Shown here in pieces: positions 37,727-47,891 of a DNA stretch of 64,000 bases. Source of the stretch: Devosia aurantiaca (GTDB taxonomy: Bacteria > Pseudomonadota > Alphaproteobacteria > Rhizobiales > Devosiaceae). Numbering within the stretch: position 1 is the first letter of the stretch; each line of letters starts with the position of its first letter. The stretch covers positions 1,307,001 through 1,371,000 of the forward strand of contig NZ_JAALFG010000001.1 of assembly GCF_011058215.1 (NCBI RefSeq), in the 5' to 3' direction. Made by a program: the position numbers and the translations under genes. The notes beneath the pieces are model-generated. The model was given only the letters and a program-made list of their open reading frames with translations, was not told the DNA's origin and ran no database searches.

Positions 37727-39582
37727 TCACGCGCCCTCCGCCAAATGCCGCCGCACCACGGCCAGAAATTCATCGCCATAGCGGTCGAGCTTGCCCTGCC
37801 CTACGCCGGGCAGGTTCAGCATGTCATGGGGATGTGTGGGTTCTGCCAGAGCCATGGCGCGCAGGGTTGCGTCGTGGAAGATTACATAGGGCGGCACGCC
37901 CTGTGTCTTGGCGATCCGGGTGCGTTCGCCGCGCAGCGCTTCGAACAAGGGGCGCGCATGCTCGGGCACGACGACGGCGTTGGCGAGCGACCGCCGCACC
38001 TCGACGCTTTTTTCGGCCGATCCTTGCGCAAGGTGACCAGCCGCTCGCGCTTGAACACCGCCCGGGCATCCGCACCCAGGGTAAGGGCGCCGTGATTGGC
38101 ATGATCGACGACGACCAGCCCCATGGCCGTGATCTGCCGGACGACCGATTGCCAGGCTTTTGCATCGAGCTCACGGCCCTGGCCAAAGACCGGCTGGTTC
38201 TGGTGCCCGAAGCGGGTGACCTTTTCGGTTTCCTTGCCGACCAGGACATCGATCACATGCGCCGCGCCAAAACGCTGGCCGGTCCGGTAGATCGCGGCGA
38301 GGGCCTTGATGGCTGCTTCCGTACCGTCCCACGACTCGACGGGCGAGCGGCAGGTGTCGCAGTTGCCGCAAGCCCCGGCATGGGCCTCGCCGAAATGGCT
38401 GAGGATTGCTTGGCGTCGGCAGGAGGCGGTTTCGCAGACGCCGAGCAGCGCATTGAGCTTGCCGTGCTCAAGGCGCTTGACCTCATCAGGCGCATTGCCC
38501 TCGTCGATCATGCGGCGCCGTTGCACCACATCGGCCATGCCATAGCTCATCCAGGCATCCGACGGCAGCCCGTCGCGGCCGGCGCGGCCGGTCTCCTGGT
38601 AATAGCTTTCGATCGAGGCTGGCAGGTCCATATGGGCGACATAGCGTACGTCCGGCTTGTCGATGCCCATGCCGAAGGCCACGGTCGCCACCATGCAGAT
38701 ATTGTCGTCCTTGAGAAAGGCGTCCTGATTGGCGCTGCGGACGTGAGCGGGAAGGCCGGCATGGTAGGGGAGGGCGGGAATGCCCTTAGCCGAAAGCCAC
38801 TCGGCCGTGTCCTCGACCTTGGCGCGCGAGAGGCAATAAACGATGCCACTTTCGCCCTTGTGGCCGGAAAGGAAGTCGAGCAGCTGCTCGCGTGGCTTGT
38901 CGCGCTCGACGATGGAATAGGAAATGTTGGGTCGGTCGAAACTGGTGGTGAAGACCTTGGCCTGTTCGAGCCCCAGCCGCTCGATGATGTCTTCGCGCGT
39001 GGTGGGATCAGCCGTCGCGGTCAGCGCAATTCGCGGCACACCGGGAAAGAGCTCGACCAGGTGGATCAGCTCGCGATATTCGGGCCGGAAATCGTGCCCC
39101 CATTGCGACACGCAATGGGCCTCGTCGATGGCGAATAGCGAAATGTCAGCTCCCGACAGCATATTGGCAAAGCCTGGCGTCGCGACCCGCTCGGGCGCGA
39201 CATAAAGAAGATCGAGCTCGCCGCGCCGCAACTTGCCGCGCACTTCGGCCGACTCTTCTTGAGACAGCGAGGAGTTGAGCGCCGCCGCGGCGACGCCGGC
39301 TTGTTTCAGCGCCTCGACCTGGTCCCGCATCAAGGCAATCAGCGGCGAAACGACGATGCCGACGCCGCGCCGGCAGATAGCCGGGATCTGATAGCACATC
39401 GATTTGCCGGCGCCGGTCGGAAACAGCACCACGGCATCGCCGCCACCGGCGACATGGTCGATCACCTCGTGCTGCTGGCCGCGGAATTCCTTGTGACCAA
39501 AGATGTCGCGCAACACGGCAAGCGGCGTCGGCCGTTCCTGACGGCGGGGCGAAAACAGATCGTAAGACTCAATGGCTTCCAC
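37727..39582 (-). CDS. recQ: ATP-dependent DNA helicase RecQ (frameshifted)
   Basis: 3'-5' helicase of about 618 residues after correction. Helicase motifs run in order: FRGQQHEVIDHV, FPTGAGKSMCYQIPA, FAIDEAHCVSQWGHDFRPEY, TATAD, and YYQETGRAGRDGLPS. The zinc-binding RQC region has GVCETASCRRQ and CGNCDTCRSP, and a C-terminal HRDC domain (LFEALRGERTRIAKTQGVPP) ends the protein. The HRDC part is in another frame: the break is at the T run 38008-38013, where one added base joins KDRPKK to SVEVRRSLANAV. Acts in recombination and fork repair. Confidence 0.95.
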
Positions 39583-39629
39583 GCCGTCTTTGAATCACGC
39601 AGACGCGGGAGTAGCAACCGCCTGGGCGA

Positions 39630-40505
39630 TCACAGGCCCTTGCTGTCCACCGGCCTGACTTGGTTTTGCAGATATGCCTCGATCTTGTGCGTTACGAGAT
39701 GCTTGAAGCGATCCTTCTCGCTTTCCGATTGGCTCAGCATTTCCTTGACGCGCCAGAACTCCATGGCGCCGAAATTGGCTACATGCGGGCGCACATAGAT
39801 GTCGGGCGGATAGGCGGCCATCATATGGGCGGTGAGCGAATGCATCATGATCGCGGCCGAACCGAACCAGAGGTCGAGCGCCTTGTGATCGGTCCGGTTC
39901 AGCCCAACCGACGGATCGCCTACGACGTCGATGCCGATCAGAAAATCGGTGTCGATGTCGGCCTGGTCGAGCGGCAGCGGATTGACCACGCCACCATCAA
40001 CGAGCACGTGGTTCTTGTGCACGACGGGCTTGAAGAGGCTTGGGATGGCGATCGATCCGGCGATTGCAGGCCGCAACAGGCCGGAGTTGAACACCACCTG
40101 GTGCCAGCTCTGGAAATCCGTCGCCACCACGTGGAGCGGGATCTTGAGATCGCGAAATTCCTTGGGAAAGCTCGGCGGCGTAAAAGCGTCGACGATCTGG
40201 GTGGCGTCGAGCTGCATGGGAATGCCGTTTTTGAGGAGGCCCCCAAGCCGCATATGCGAAGCCCAGAGCCTACCGGCGATGGTGCGCAGGGTGCCCAGCA
40301 CTTCGAAACTATATTCGCGCAACTCCTTGCCGGTCATGCCCGAAGCCCAACCGGCGCCGATCAGCGAGCCGATCGAGGTGCCGGAAATCACCGATGGCTT
40401 AAGCCCCAGCTCGTCCATGGCTTCGATATAGGGAATGTGCGTCAGGCCCCGCGCCGAGCCGCCGCCCAGGGCGACACCGATCCGCGGTCCACCATTCGCG
40501 CTCAT
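39630..40505 (-). CDS. Patatin-like phospholipase family protein (RssA type)
   Basis: Patatin-like acyl hydrolase of 291 residues. Features: the oxyanion loop GVALGGGSARGLTH, the nucleophile elbow GTSIGSLIG, and the catalytic Asp in LVDGGVVNPLPL, giving the Ser-Asp dyad. The ATG at 40505 follows GGAG. An apparent fusion with purD upstream is not real: a frameshift in purD hides its stop, and the natural purD end leaves 142 bases before this start. Probably cytosolic or membrane-associated lipid hydrolase. Confidence 0.9.
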   Translation of the reverse strand: MSANGGPRIGVALGGGSARGLTHIPYIEAMDELGLKPSVISGTSIGSLIGAGWASGMTGKELREYSFEVLGTLRTIAGRLWASHMRLGGLLKNGIPMQLDATQIVDAFTPPSFPKEFRDLKIPLHVVATDFQSWHQVVFNSGLLRPAIAGSIAIPSLFKPVVHKNHVLVDGGVVNPLPLDQADIDTDFLIGIDVVGDPSVGLNRTDHKALDLWFGSAAIMMHSLTAHMMAAYPPDIYVRPHVANFGAMEFWRVKEMLSQSESEKDRFKHLVTHKIEAYLQNQVRPVDSKGL

Positions 40506-40647
40506 GCTGTTTCGCTCCACGCCCTTCATCCGCATCCGCTCGGCCAAAGCCTTGCCGCGCAACTGCAGCGGCGTCAAAGGGCGTTGCGGCGGGGTCTGGT
40601 CAAAGACGGTGCGAAGCGAGCGTAGCGGAGGGAGATTGAAGAATGGT

Positions 40648-41921
40648 TCAGGCTTCTTCGCGGGCGCGCTCCCGCCAGCCGATGTCTCGGCGGCAAAAGC
40701 CTTCTGGCCAAACAATCTTGTCCACGCCTGCGTAAGCACGCTGTTGTGCCTCGGAAACCGAACCCCTAAGGCGGTGACGTTGAGCACGCGCCCGCCATTG
40801 GCAATCAAACGGTTTCCATCACGCTTTGTTCCGGCGTGAAACACTGTCAGCGTCTCGTCATCTAACTGATCTGGCAACACAATTTCGCTGCCCTTGTTGT
40901 AGTCGCCGGGGTAGCCCTTGGTGGCCATAACCACGGTCAAGGCGAAGGCGTCTTTCCACCGGACGTCGTGCCCCTCGAGCGTACCTGTTGCCACGGCGTG
41001 AAGCAGCGGCACGACGTCGCTTTCCATCCGCATCATCATCACCTGGCATTCCGGATCGCCGAAGCGGGCATTGTATTCGACGAGCTTTGGCCCCTCGTCG
41101 GTCAGCATCAGGCCGGCAAAGAGCACGCCCTGGAACGGCGTCCCGCGCTTGGCCATGCCGCGCACCGTCGGCTCGATAATGCGCGCCATCGTCTCGTCGA
41201 ACTCGGTGCGGCGCATCACCGGCGCCGGCGAATAGGCACCCATGCCGCCGGTGTTTGGCCCCACATCGCCATCGAAGGCGCGCTTGTGATCCTGTGCCGT
41301 GGTCAGCGGCAGAATGGTCTCGCCATCGCAAAGCACGAAAAGCGAAACTTCCTCGCCCTCCATGAACTCCTCGATGACGACGGCTGCGCCGGACGTGCCA
41401 AACGCGCCCGAAAAGCAGTCGATCACGGCTTCCTCGGCTTCCTCGACGCTCATGGCCACGGTGACACCTTTGCCTGCAGCAAGGCCGTCGGCCTTGATGA
41501 CTATCGGCGCGCCCTCGGCATAGATATAGGCCAGCGCCGACGCCTCATCCTCGAACCGGCGATAGCGTGCCGTCGGGATATCGTATTCGTCGCAAAGGGC
41601 CTTGGTGAAACTCTTGGAGCCTTCAAGCTGCCCTGCTGCGGCGCTTGGGCAGAAACACTCGATCCCCGCCGCCCGCACGGCGTCGCCGAGCCCGGCAACG
41701 ACTTGGGCATCAGGCCCGACGACGACGAAATCCACGTCATTGTCTCGCGCCGCGGCGATCACCGCCTGATGATCGTTGATGTCGACGGACAGATTGGTAG
41801 CGACCTTTTCGGTTCCGCCATTTCCCGGCGCGACGAACAAGGCCTCGACCAGCGGCGACTGCGCGATCTTCCAGGCCAGGGCATGCTCGCGCCCACCAGA
41901 ACCGATGATCAAAACGCGCAT
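40648..41921 (-). CDS. purD: Phosphoribosylamine-glycine ligase PurD (frameshifted)
   Basis: Second step of purine synthesis: joins phosphoribosylamine to glycine using ATP. About 424 residues when corrected, the family length. MRVLIIGSGGREHALAWK is the family start, preceded by GGGAGG. ATP-grasp landmarks are PIVIKADGLAAGKGVTVA, TGGMGAYSPAP and YNARFGDPECQ. Frame breaks at the C run 40763-40766; one added base turns VTALG into a normal tail (SVSEAQQRAYAGVDKIVWPE ... GWRERAREEA) that stops at 40648. Without that, the frame runs on into the patatin gene. Confidence 0.95.
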
Positions 41922-42109
41922 GCCAACCTCCCGAGCTTTGTCTTGCCTGATGCACCACGAAAGCCGGTGAGGCAAGCCTAGCTTGCCGATGCCCTGCAAA
42001 CGCCCGCCCACATAGGGGCTTGCAGCCGCGACATTACAAAGTGGTAGGCCTAAATTTCACCCTCTTCGCCCCGCAAGCCTTGCCCACGCCGCGCAAGGAG
42101 ATGCCGCCG

Positions 42110-42583
42110 ATGGACTGGAGCCTTTTTGGCCTCGTGCCGATGCTGTTCGGGATGGCCCCGGCGGACTCACCGCGCGCTTTGCTGGATGCGATCTACCAGC
42201 CGCTGCAAAGCGGCGAGGTGGTCAATCTCGAGGAGCATTACTCAGACCATCTCCAAGCCTTGATCGCCAACAATCTCGAGCTCAACGCGGTCGACGTCAC
42301 GGGCGCGGCCATCGATCCAGAGGCGCCGGGAATCGTGGAGTTCAACCCCTTCCTCAATGGCACCGATGCCAGCCTCGTCAATCTCTCCGTGACGGAGCCG
42401 GTGGTGCAGGGGCAGAGCGCCGTGGCGCTGGTCAGTTTCGATACGGCCAGCGTGCCGACTACGCTCAGCATTTCGATGATCAATGACGGCGCCTGGAAGA
42501 TCGACGACGTCGCCTCAGTGGGCGCGGGTGAGAAGTGGCTTTATTCCTGGCTGCTGCAATACGATCCCTACAACCAGCAGTAG
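42110..42583 (+). CDS. DUF3828-like protein
   Basis: Protein of 157 residues with a hydrophobic N-terminus (LFGLVPMLFGMAPAD) that may be a signal peptide. The rest, from SPRALLDAIYQPLQSGE through LNLSVTEPVVQGQSAV to DGAWKIDDVAS, resembles the NTF2-like DUF3828 fold. Start at 42110 is well spaced from AAGGAG; an ATG at 42101 is too close. It is divergent from purD and convergent with gshA, with no gap to the latter. Function unknown. Confidence 0.68.
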   Translation: MDWSLFGLVPMLFGMAPADSPRALLDAIYQPLQSGEVVNLEEHYSDHLQALIANNLELNAVDVTGAAIDPEAPGIVEFNPFLNGTDASLVNLSVTEPVVQGQSAVALVSFDTASVPTTLSISMINDGAWKIDDVASVGAGEKWLYSWLLQYDPYNQQ

Positions 42584-43954
42584 CTACATCTCCGCTTCGC
42601 GGAAGACCGGCGTCACGTCGCCTGCCCAAGACCCGTTGAACTTTTCGAGCCAGCGCTCGGCCGGGGTCTTGCCGCTGCGGATCGTCTCCTCCAGCGGCTT
42701 CATGTAGATCGACTCGTCGCGCCCCTGCGCATCGAGCCGGTTGCGGCGGACGAGGCCGGCTTCGGAAATGCCGACCGCCTGCGCGGCCACGTCGAAAATC
42801 GTGGAGCGGTCGAACGGCGTCGCCAGTCCCTGCCGCGGCACTTCGCGGCGCAGGTAGTCGCGCTCTTCGTCGGTCCAGTCCTTGACCAGCTCCCACGCCG
42901 CTTCGAGAGAGATTTCGTCGTAGAGAAGCCCGGTCCAGAAGGCCGAGAGCGCCATGACATGATCGTGATCGCCCATGTCAGCGCCGCGCATTTCAAGAAA
43001 CTGCTTGAGCCGCACTTCCGGGAACAGGGTCGAAAGGTGATCTTCCCAGTCCTTGATCGTGGGCTTGTCGCCCGGCAACTGCGGCAACTTACCATCGAGG
43101 AAATGGCGGAAGCTCTCGCCCGCGACGTTCACATATCTGCCGTCGCGGATAACGAAATACATCGGCACGTCGAGCGCATAATCGGCATATTGCTCAAAGC
43201 CGAAGCCGCTCTCGAAAGCAAAGGGCAGCATGCCGGTGCGATCGGCATCGGTATTGCGCCAGATTTCACTGCGGAAACTCAAAAAGCCACTGTCGCGCCC
43301 GTCAACAAAGGGCGAATTGGCGAAGAGAGCCGTGGCGATTGGCTGCAGCGCCACAGATACGCGCAGCTTCTTGACCATGTCGGCTTCGTCGGAAAAGTCG
43401 AGATTGGTCTGCACCGTGCAGGACCGATACATCATCGATGTGCCGAGCGTACCCGTCTCTCCCATGTATTTCGTCATGATCGCATAGCGCGACTTGGGCA
43501 TGGCTTCTATCTGCTCCACCGACCAGAGCGGTGTCACACCAAGTCCCAGAAAATGGATATCGAGCGGCTCGGCGACTTTCTTGACCACGCGCAAATGTTC
43601 GTCGAGCTCTGCGGCCGTGCCATGGAGGTCGTCCATCGGCGCGCCGGAGAGCTCGAACTGCCCACCGGGCTCGAGCGAGATGCCGCCCGCAACTTCATTG
43701 TTGCGCAGCCCGATCGGGTTCTCACCATCGTAAAACGGCACCCAGCCGGTTTTGCGCTCGACGCCATCGAGCAGCGCACGAATGCCCTGCGGTCCCTCAT
43801 AGGCGACGGGGCGCAGCGGATTGGTGTGGAACACGTGCTTTTCGTGCTCGGTGCCGATGCGCCACTGGTCGGCCGGCTTGCTGCCGCGCTCCATCGCCTC
43901 GATCAGGTCGGCCCGCGATTCGATTGGGGGCGAAAAGGTGTCGGCGCCGGCCAT
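42584..43954 (-). CDS. gshA: Glutamate-cysteine ligase (plant/alphaproteobacterial type)
   Basis: First step of glutathione synthesis, ATP-dependent joining of glutamate and cysteine. 456 residues, of the plant-like GCS2 group found in alphaproteobacteria rather than the E. coli type. Landmarks: RIGTEHEKHVF, GGQFELSGAP, TCTVQ-like SCTVQTNLDFSDEADM, NSPFVDGRDSGFLSFRS, and EMRGADMGDHDH. The ATG at 43954 was chosen over 44020. Followed, in the convergent sense, by a DUF3828-like gene. Confidence 0.95.
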   Translation of the reverse strand: MAGADTFSPPIESRADLIEAMERGSKPADQWRIGTEHEKHVFHTNPLRPVAYEGPQGIRALLDGVERKTGWVPFYDGENPIGLRNNEVAGGISLEPGGQFELSGAPMDDLHGTAAELDEHLRVVKKVAEPLDIHFLGLGVTPLWSVEQIEAMPKSRYAIMTKYMGETGTLGTSMMYRSCTVQTNLDFSDEADMVKKLRVSVALQPIATALFANSPFVDGRDSGFLSFRSEIWRNTDADRTGMLPFAFESGFGFEQYADYALDVPMYFVIRDGRYVNVAGESFRHFLDGKLPQLPGDKPTIKDWEDHLSTLFPEVRLKQFLEMRGADMGDHDHVMALSAFWTGLLYDEISLEAAWELVKDWTDEERDYLRREVPRQGLATPFDRSTIFDVAAQAVGISEAGLVRRNRLDAQGRDESIYMKPLEETIRSGKTPAERWLEKFNGSWAGDVTPVFREAEM

Positions 43955-44026
43955 GGGGCCCTCTTGGTTCAGGCTTCGAAAAACTTGGCGCGAAAATAGC
44001 GAGGGCGGGCCGGAAAGCAATCGCCT

Positions 44027-44767
44027 TTATCGCCAGTCGCCGATGGTGGCTTGAATCACCGCCAATGCAGCAACGGCCGCCGTATCGGCGCGCAAAATTC
44101 GCGGTCCGAGACTGGTCGGCACAACGAAGGGCAAGGCACGAAGTTTCGCGCGCTCCGCGTCCGAAAATCCACCCTCCGGGCCGACCAGCAGGCCGACTGG
44201 ACTTCCCCGCAGCTTTTCCAGCGTCGCAATCGGCGATGCCGAAACCTCGCTTTCGTCGGCAAAGATCAGCTTGCGCGCCGGGTCCCAGCCATCCAGCAAC
44301 CGCTCGAGCGTCACTTCCGGGGCAATCGTCGGCACGCTCAACACCTCGCACTGCTCTGCTGCCTCGATGGCATTGGCCGAAAGTCGCTCGGTTTTCAGCC
44401 GATGCACCTGGGTAAACTGCGTCATCACCGGCTGGATGGTGCCCGCGCCCATTTCCACCGCTTTCTGGATAACATAATCGAGCCGCTCGTTCTTGAGCGG
44501 CGCAAAGCCGTACCAAAGGTCCGATGGCGGCGTTTGGGCGGCGATCTGCTCGATCGTTTCTAACGTCACCGACTTCTTGGCATCGCTCGTCAGCCGGCAG
44601 AGCCAGGCCCCATCGCGGCCGTTGAACAACACCACCTCGTCGCCAACGCTTTTGCGCAGCACTGCCGCGAGGTAGAGCGATTGCTCCTTTTCAAGCGTCA
44701 GCGCGGCGCCGGCAGAAAGATCGGGCTGCACATAAAGGCGGGGCAGGGTGGCGTGGGAGCGGGGCAT
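44027..44767 (-). CDS. rsmE: 16S rRNA (uracil(1498)-N(3))-methyltransferase RsmE
   Basis: SPOUT-class methyltransferase that methylates U1498 of 16S rRNA using SAM; 246 residues. N-terminal PUA-like domain (PRLYVQPDL ... VVLFNGRDGAW) and C-terminal knot with LLVGPEGGFSDAE and LGPRILRADTA. Also QKAVEMGAGTIQPVMTQ. The ATG at 44767 follows GGAAG; a TTG at 44782 is an alternative. It shares the gshA direction, with a 72-base gap, and is divergent from ubiA across a repeat element. Confidence 0.95.
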   Translation of the reverse strand: MPRSHATLPRLYVQPDLSAGAALTLEKEQSLYLAAVLRKSVGDEVVLFNGRDGAWLCRLTSDAKKSVTLETIEQIAAQTPPSDLWYGFAPLKNERLDYVIQKAVEMGAGTIQPVMTQFTQVHRLKTERLSANAIEAAEQCEVLSVPTIAPEVTLERLLDGWDPARKLIFADESEVSASPIATLEKLRGSPVGLLVGPEGGFSDAERAKLRALPFVVPTSLGPRILRADTAAVAALAVIQATIGDWR

Positions 44768-44786
44768 CTTCTTCCGTGGCAAACTG

Positions 44787-44905
44787 CCACGACCTCGTGG
44801 TTCGACAGGCTCACCATGAGGTCTACTGTGTCTGCCGCGATTAGAGTAGACGTGACTCTGATGTTTCGTGAGACTTCATCCTGAGCTTGTCGAAGGACGA
44901 GGTCG
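44787..44905. repeat. Inverted-repeat element, family C, copy 2
   Basis: Occupies nearly all of the divergent spacer between rsmE and ubiA. The left arm (44787-44826) contains GACCTCGTGGTTCGACAGGC and TCACCATGAGGTCTAC; the right arm (44870-44905) contains CTTCATCCTGAGCTTGTCGA and AGGACGAGGTC. The arms are complementary and match copies 1 and 3. Both genes must therefore have their promoters in or around the element. Confidence 0.85.
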
Positions 44906-44922
44906 CTTGCACCAGAGCAACC

Positions 44923-45849
44923 ATGCCCGAGCAATCCACCACCGTCGCCGACGCACAGCCCACCAACTGGCTCGATCGCTACGCCCCCGAACGTGTCAAA
45001 CCCTATGGGCGCCTCGCCCGGTGGGATCGGCCGATCGGTTTCTGGCTCCTGTTCTGGCCCTGCGCCTGGGGCATCGGCCTTGCGGTCGTTGCCGCTCCGG
45101 ACCTGGGATTTGGCTGGTGGGCGGCGATCCTGATGTTTTTCGGTGCGGTGTTGATGCGCGGCGCCGGCTGCACCTTTAACGACATCGTCGATCGCGACAT
45201 CGATATGCAAGTCGCCCGTACCCGCTCGCGGCCGATCCCATCCGGCCAGGTCACCACCATGGAGGCGCTCTACTTCCTCGTGGCGCAGGCGCTTCTCGCC
45301 TCCGCCATTCTGTTCCAGTTCAACCGCTTCACCGTTTACGCCTCTATCGCCTCGCTGGTGCTGGTCGCGATCTACCCCTTCATGAAGCGCGTCACCTGGT
45401 GGCCGCAGCTATTTTTGGGCCTTGCCTTCTCCTTCGGCGCCCTGGTTGGCTGGTCGAGCCAGACCGGCGGCCTCGGCTGGGCGCCGGTGCTGCTATACGC
45501 CGGCACCATCCTCTGGGTCATCGGCTACGACACCATCTATGCCCTTCAGGATGTCGAGGACGATGCCCTGGTCGGCGTCAAATCCACGGCGCGCCTGTTC
45601 GGCGCCAATGTCCGTCCCGCTGTCGCCGTGCTCTATGCCGGGGCGTTTCTCCTGTGGAACATCGCCGTGCTCATGGCCGGCGGTGGCCTCGTGTTCGCAA
45701 CCCTCTCGCTGGTCTCAGCCGGACTGCTTGCCTGGCAGTTGTGGACGCTAGACGCGGCAGCTCCCGGCAATCCGCTGCTGCGGTTCAAGAACAACCATTA
45801 TGTCGGTGTCGCGCTGACGCTGGCGCTGCTGGCGGAGTGGGTTTGGTAA
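44923..45849 (+). CDS. ubiA: 4-hydroxybenzoate octaprenyltransferase UbiA
   Basis: Membrane prenyltransferase of 308 residues that attaches the polyprenyl chain to 4-hydroxybenzoate in ubiquinone synthesis. Two Asp-rich prenyl-diphosphate motifs are visible: CTFNDIVDRDIDMQVARTRS and YDTIYALQDVEDDALVGVKS. About nine hydrophobic segments. RPIPSG follows the first motif, as in all UbiA relatives. The ATG at 44923 lies just after the repeat element; the in-frame extension to 44887 is repeat sequence. Confidence 0.95.
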   Translation: MPEQSTTVADAQPTNWLDRYAPERVKPYGRLARWDRPIGFWLLFWPCAWGIGLAVVAAPDLGFGWWAAILMFFGAVLMRGAGCTFNDIVDRDIDMQVARTRSRPIPSGQVTTMEALYFLVAQALLASAILFQFNRFTVYASIASLVLVAIYPFMKRVTWWPQLFLGLAFSFGALVGWSSQTGGLGWAPVLLYAGTILWVIGYDTIYALQDVEDDALVGVKSTARLFGANVRPAVAVLYAGAFLLWNIAVLMAGGGLVFATLSLVSAGLLAWQLWTLDAAAPGNPLLRFKNNHYVGVALTLALLAEWVW

Positions 45850-45854
45850 GGCAG

Positions 45855-45997
45855 ACCCCACCCAACCTCCCCGGAAGACGGGGCAGGAGTTCGACCGGTG
45901 GTTTAGCCACAATGGTACTCCTCCCCTTCTGCAGGGGGAGGCGGGGTGGGGGTTGCATCCCACCAAAGCCAAAAGGGCCGACCGCACCACCGGTCGA
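45855..45997. repeat. Nested palindromes between ubiA and the DUF6101 gene
   Basis: Convergent spacer containing a perfect 12-base inverted repeat, TCGACCGGTGGT (45891-45902) and ACCACCGGTCGA (45986-45997). Inside it is a 7-base stem, CCTCCCC (45920-45926) and GGGGAGG (45935-45941). ACCCCACCC and GGGTGGGGG add outer pairing. It probably stops transcription from both sides and is another palindromic intergenic element of this genome. Confidence 0.65.
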
Positions 45998-46029
45998 CCC
46001 CTTCAACTTGCTTTGGAGGCAGGAGAAAC

Positions 46030-46545
46030 TCAGTTGCTGTCAGCCTGGCCGGGCTGGCGGCGGTTGAGGAAGCGCGGGCGGCGGGCAGCTTCGGCGGCGA
46101 GCTTGCGGCGTGGCGCGGGCTGGCCGACCATGACGCCATCGACCTGCTGCGAATAGGGCAGGTAGGAGCCGTCGCCGGCCTTGATGAAGAGCGGCAGGCG
46201 CAGCTTCTTGCCCCAGTTCTGCCATTCGGCGACGACGTTGTGGTTGCCCTCTTCTTCGAAGACCTTGTAGTTGAGCTCGAAGTCGGAATGCACCAGCTCG
46301 ATCGCGCTTGTAAGAACGCCTTCTTCCGAAATGCTGGTCGCCACGGCGACACCGATGAACTCGGTCACCGGCACCTTGATCTTGATGGCCACGCCGCTCT
46401 GTTCGAGGTGCTTGCGCACCGTTACGGTCTTGACCGGATCCTTGGGGCCGTTGTCGTTGGCAGCTACAAACCGGCGCTCAGCCAAAGCCGAGCGGCCAAA
46501 CGCCAGCACCACCGACGATCCTTCCATCGCAACGCCATGCATCAT
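46030..46545 (-). CDS. DUF6101 family protein
   Basis: Protein of 171 residues, apparently cytosolic. Recognisable stretches are VVLAFGRSALAERRFVAAND, VAIKIKVPVTEFIGVAV and GDGSYLPYSQQVDGVMVG, with a basic C-terminus (RRKLAAEAARRPRFLNRR). It resembles an uncharacterised alphaproteobacterial family (DUF6101). The ATG at 46545 is seven bases after AGGAAGG. No function known. Confidence 0.72.
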   Translation of the reverse strand: MMHGVAMEGSSVVLAFGRSALAERRFVAANDNGPKDPVKTVTVRKHLEQSGVAIKIKVPVTEFIGVAVATSISEEGVLTSAIELVHSDFELNYKVFEEEGNHNVVAEWQNWGKKLRLPLFIKAGDGSYLPYSQQVDGVMVGQPAPRRKLAAEAARRPRFLNRRQPGQADSN

Positions 46546-46800
46546 TTCCAAAGCCTTCCTGTAACTTCGAGAGCGTCTTTTTTGCTCTTCGTTTGTGTGG
46601 CCAATCTACCCCGCCCCTTACCTGCCGCCTTAATCGGCTCGGTTAAATTTATGTTGTTTTCCCGGAGGGTTAGCGGTGTGTTGCACCTAGTCATAGGCTC
46701 TTAACCGCGTCGCTTGCAGGCCCGTTTACCGTGCTGTTACCGCCGGTGGGTGCGCGCTCCCTTGCCCAAGCCCGGCGCCCGGCCTAAAAGGCCCGGCAAT

Positions 46801-47635
46801 ATGCCGGCTTTTGCTCCCCCTATGCTGAAGATCTCGAACTGCTCCGCTCCTCGGCGGTCGCGGCGGGCATCATCGCCTCGGGCTTTTTCGCCAGCCGGTA
46901 AAGTCCTGGTCCAAGGAAAATGACTCGCCCGTGAGCGAGGCAGATATTCTTGTTGACCGTTTCCTCGCGGCAAATCTCCTCAAGGCTCGACCACATTACG
47001 GCTGGCTCAGCGAAGAAACCGCCGATAATCCCAGCCGCCTCGATTGCGAACGGGTCTTCGTCGTCGATCCGATCGACGGCACGCGGGCATTTTTGCGCGG
47101 CGAGGATTACTGGACGGTCTCGCTCGCCGTGGTGGAGAATGGCGTCGCCGTCGCCGGTGTCGTCTACGCCCCGGCGCGCAACGAGTTCTATGAAGCCTTC
47201 AAGGGCGGTGGCGCGAAATATAATGGCGCGCCCATGGTGCGCTCGCGGCGCGCAGGCGCGTCGCCGCTCATCCCTGCGCCCGGGGCTGTGCATCAGGAAA
47301 TGCAGGCTGCCGGGCTCGATTACGAGCGCGGTCCTGCCTATGGTTCCTTGGCTTACCGCATGGTGCAGGTGGCGACCGGCCGGCTCGATGCCGCCGTCGC
47401 TCGCCGCGGCGCGCAGGATTGGGATATCGCCGGCGCCGCCGTGATCCTGAGTGAATGCGGGCTCGACTTTGCCGATGTCTGCGTCGGGTTCCCACAATTC
47501 AACAAACGAGATGTGCGTCACGGGGCGCTTGCCGCCATCAGCGACATGAGCCTAAAACCCACCGTCCACGCAGCCTTGCTCAAGGTTTACGGCTGCCCGG
47601 GCGACGTCAGTGACCAATCCAGATCGAACGGATGA
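46801..47635 (+). CDS. Inositol monophosphatase / CysQ-family phosphatase (two frameshifts)
   Basis: Mg2+-dependent phosphatase of the inositol monophosphatase superfamily, probably 3'(2'),5'-bisphosphate nucleotidase (CysQ-like), about 278 residues corrected. The N-terminus is broken twice: at the C run 46816-46820 and at about 46897-46900. Adding one base at each gives LELLRSSAVAAGIIASGFF then SWSKENDSPVSEADILVDRF. Metal motifs follow: WLSEETADN, VVDPIDGTRAFLRG, and AAVARRGAQDWDIAGAAVIL. DUF4170 follows directly, a typical alphaproteobacterial order near envelope genes. Confidence 0.87.
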
Positions 47636-47638
47636 AAC

Positions 47639-47875
47639 ATGGCTGAACCAGAAAAACAGCTTCTCCACCTCGTCATCGGCGGCGAGCTTTCAGGTCTCGA
47701 CGGCGTCACCTTTGCCGATCTCGACCAGGTCGATATCGTCGGCGTCTACCCCAATTATGCTTCGGCCTATGCCGTGTGGCGCCAAAAGGCGCAGCAAACG
47801 GTGGACAGCGCCCAGACGCGCTATTTCATTGTCCACCTGCACCGCCTGCTGAACCCCGAAACGCCGGGAGCTTAG
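47639..47875 (+). CDS. DUF4170 domain-containing protein
   Basis: Small protein of 78 residues. The family core LHLVIGGELSGLDGVTFADL and VDIVGVYPNYASAYAVWRQK is fully visible, ending with RYFIVHLHRLLNP. Function unknown. In alphaproteobacteria it usually lies beside the inositol-phosphatase gene and lipid A/Kdo genes, as here; it starts 3 bases after that gene. Confidence 0.9.
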   Translation: MAEPEKQLLHLVIGGELSGLDGVTFADLDQVDIVGVYPNYASAYAVWRQKAQQTVDSAQTRYFIVHLHRLLNPETPGA

Positions 47876-47891
47876 AGCCCTTTCATTCTGT

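Noticed and set aside
39630..42011. A 793-residue purD-patatin fusion protein
   Set aside because: The linker is purD tail read out of frame; correcting the C run at 40763-40766 restores the normal purD stop.
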